Position numbers and translations under genes: made by a program. The notes under the pieces were generated by a model. That model was not told where the DNA came from. It saw only the letters and a list, made by a program, of their open reading frames with translations, and searched no databases. 64,000 nucleotides of DNA from Medakamo hakoo (lineage: Eukaryota; Chlorophyta; Trebouxiophyceae; Coccomyxaceae): NCBI GenBank assembly GCA_026636295.1, contig CP089459.1, forward strand, positions 744,001-808,000. Direction: 5' to 3'. Shown here piece after piece: positions 63,032 to 64,000 of the stretch (position 1 is its first letter; each line of letters begins with the position of its first letter).

Positions 63032-63272
63032 GGGCAATTGGTATAGTGGTAGCACAGGGCCTTGCCATCTTCTGGACGGAAGGAAGAGAGGCGAGGGTCG
63101 TGAAAGTTGGTCCAAGTTGTGGTGGTGGCAGGTTCAATCCCAGCCAAAACCCCTCCCAAACCTTCTCCCACTTCCCCCGCCTCACGCCCACCCGTCCGAA
63201 ATAGCGAGAACGCGCTCTATCAATCGATAGCGCAAGCCGGCCCAGACCCGGGTTCGATTCCCGGATTGCTCA
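63032..63272 (+). tRNA. tRNA-Gly (GCC anticodon) with a 170-nt intron
   Basis: The 5' half is 63032-63067 and the 3' half 63238-63272. The acceptor stem GGGCAAT pairs with ATTGCTC (one G-U), the discriminator is A, and the T arm CCGGG-TTCGATT-CCCGG is perfect with the usual AGAC variable loop. The anticodon stem GGGCC pairs with GGCCC, giving loop TT-GCC-A-C and anticodon 63064-63066. The intron starts right after position 37, the standard nuclear site. The A box is TGGTATAGTGG, the B box GGTTCGATTCC. A T5 run (63281-63285) eight bases downstream is a good Pol III terminator. The intron is far longer than usual and contains a second B-box-like GGTTCAATCCC (63131-63141). An alternative 3' half around that internal T arm fails to pair with the acceptor. 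Confidence 0.8.
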
Positions 63273-63575
63273 CGAGCTTCTTTTTGGACGTTTCGGCGTT
63301 TTTGTTTTGGTGGCGGCGTCGGACGGCGGCGCGACCGCGGCGGCGGGGAGGGCGTGGCAGCGGGCGGCGGCCGCTCGGCCGCCCCCTCCCCCTCCCTCCG
63401 CCTCTCCCCTCGCGTCCGGACCCGCGCTGGATTGAGGGGCATGTTTTGCTCGATTGTCATGGTTTCTGAGGCATGAGACAGCGGGCGCCGCCGCCCCTGC
63501 CGCCCTCCCGCCCGCTGCCCGCCCCTCCTCCTCATCTGACATGTTCCAACGGAGGCAAGGCAGGACATTATTTTT
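63273..63575. other. Convergent spacer between tRNA-Gly and ERA
   Basis: 303 bp of GC-rich sequence after the T-run, running to the ERA stop codon. No gene or repeat is supported. Confidence 0.6.
63281..63285 (+). terminator. Pol III T-run terminator of tRNA-Gly
   Basis: TTTTT follows the discriminator base by eight nucleotides, the normal spacing for Pol III release. Confidence 0.7.
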
Positions 63576-64000
63576 TCAGTACCCCCACGCCTCCAACGCC
63601 TGCGCACTCCGCCTCCACCCGGGCGCCACCTTGACCGACACGTCCAGGTACACCGGCCGCCCGAGGAACAGCTCCACGTCCGCGCGCGCGGCCGCGCCCA
63701 GCCGCTTCAGCGCCGCCCCGCCCGACCCCAGCAGGATGGCGCGCTGCCGCGGGCGTTCGACCGCGATGGTGACGGCCACGTAATCCTTGGCGGGCGGGTC
63801 GCGCTCCGTGTACTCCGTCACCGCCACCGTCGCCGCGTACGGGACCTCGTCCCGGTACAGGGCCATGACCTTTTCCCGCACAATCTCCGCGACGAAGAAG
63901 CGGGTCGGCGCGCTCGACAGCAGGTGGCGCGGGTACAGGGACGGCCCCTCGGGCAGGTGGTCGGCCGCCCAGCCGGCGGCGGCGGCCACGCCCCGGCCGT
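63576..64000 (-). CDS. ERA: ERA-type GTPase, C-terminal KH domain (5' end outside window)
   Basis: The visible 141 residues are the C-terminal RNA-binding domain of Era, which binds the 3' end of small-subunit rRNA during ribosome maturation. Seen: ADHLPEGPSLYPRHLLSS, the strongly conserved RFFVAEIVREKVMALYRDEV, PYAATVAVTEYTER, AVERPRQRAILLGSGGAALK (KH GxxG loop), LGAAARADVELFLGRPVYLD and VKVAPGWRRS ending in LEAWGY. The GTPase domain lies beyond the window edge, so plastid versus mitochondrial form cannot be decided. Confidence 0.95.
   Translation of the reverse strand, partial: GRGVAAAAGWAADHLPEGPSLYPRHLLSSAPTRFFVAEIVREKVMALYRDEVPYAATVAVTEYTERDPPAKDYVAVTIAVERPRQRAILLGSGGAALKRLGAAARADVELFLGRPVYLDVSVKVAPGWRRSAQALEAWGY

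Noticed and set aside
63111-63152. 3' half of a tRNA built on the internal T-arm (GGTCC...GGTTCAATCCC)
   Set aside because: The T stem has a mismatch, the variable loop would be about 14 nt, and the following bases do not pair with the acceptor strand. The outer 3' half pairs at every stem.
63181-63272. A second, intronless tRNA beginning in the intron (around AGCGAGAACGCGC)
   Set aside because: No 7-bp acceptor partner for ATTGCTC exists at the right distance; GGGCAAT at 63032 is the partner. The local stem is just an intron hairpin.
1-64000. Transposons, retroelements or virus-derived genes
   Set aside because: No transposase, reverse transcriptase, integrase or capsid motif and no long direct terminal repeats were seen in any frame.

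Overview
This is about 64 kb of nuclear DNA from a photosynthetic eukaryote, most likely a very GC-rich, compact-genome green alga. The evidence is spliceosomal introns in most genes, roughly 70% G+C by eye, chloroplast transit peptides, and a Viridiplantae gene set: the NTRC fusion, plant-type TOM20, class XI-like myosin, PP7-type phosphatase, the rbcL maturation factor MRL1, DEG2, CSP41b and an HCF164-like thioredoxin. A trebouxiophyte of the tiny, >70% GC kind (for example Medakamo-like) would fit, but the species is an inference. No transposon, virus-like element, CRISPR array or bacterial operon was seen.

Layout, left to right: SAT (3' end), NTRC, RPT5, CCT1(-), P4-ATPase, PP7(-), TOM7, myosin(-), condensin II CAP-H2, AIR synthase(-), isopropylmalate isomerase LSU, MED21(-), gamma-glutamyltransferase, DUF760 protein(-), fibrillin(-), MRL1, cyclin B(-), ATP11, CSP41b(-), carboxylesterase-like protein(-), CPBP protease, GlnRS(-), thioredoxin-like(-), J-domain-like protein, DEG2, Lunapark-like(-), LYAR-like(-), p23, an unrecognised nuclear-looking protein(-), TOM20, intron-containing tRNA-Gly(GCC), and ERA(-, 5' end outside). 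Strands alternate almost gene by gene, so most spacers are 100-300 bp divergent promoters or convergent 3' ends.

I reconstructed 37 protein-gene introns from reading frame and family conservation. Most donors begin GTGCG or GTGAG, and many carry a T-run just after the donor. Two introns need a GC donor (CAP-H2, GlnRS). Several plastid proteins begin with a 22-38 nt micro-exon that encodes only the first residues of the transit peptide.

The genes do not form one pathway. Themes are plastid biogenesis and redox (NTRC, HCF164-like, DEG2, MRL1, CSP41b, fibrillin, DUF760), mitochondrial import and assembly (TOM7, TOM20, ATP11), amino-acid and purine synthesis (SAT, isopropylmalate isomerase, AIR synthase), protein quality control (RPT5, CCT1, p23, DEG2), and cell division (CAP-H2, cyclin B). 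The most unusual signals are the tRNA-Gly with a 170-nt intron holding a second B-box-like sequence, a perfect 46-bp palindrome 5' of it, another 19-bp perfect hairpin in the CCT1/flippase promoter, the GC-AG introns, and a carboxylesterase-like protein whose nucleophile position is glycine.
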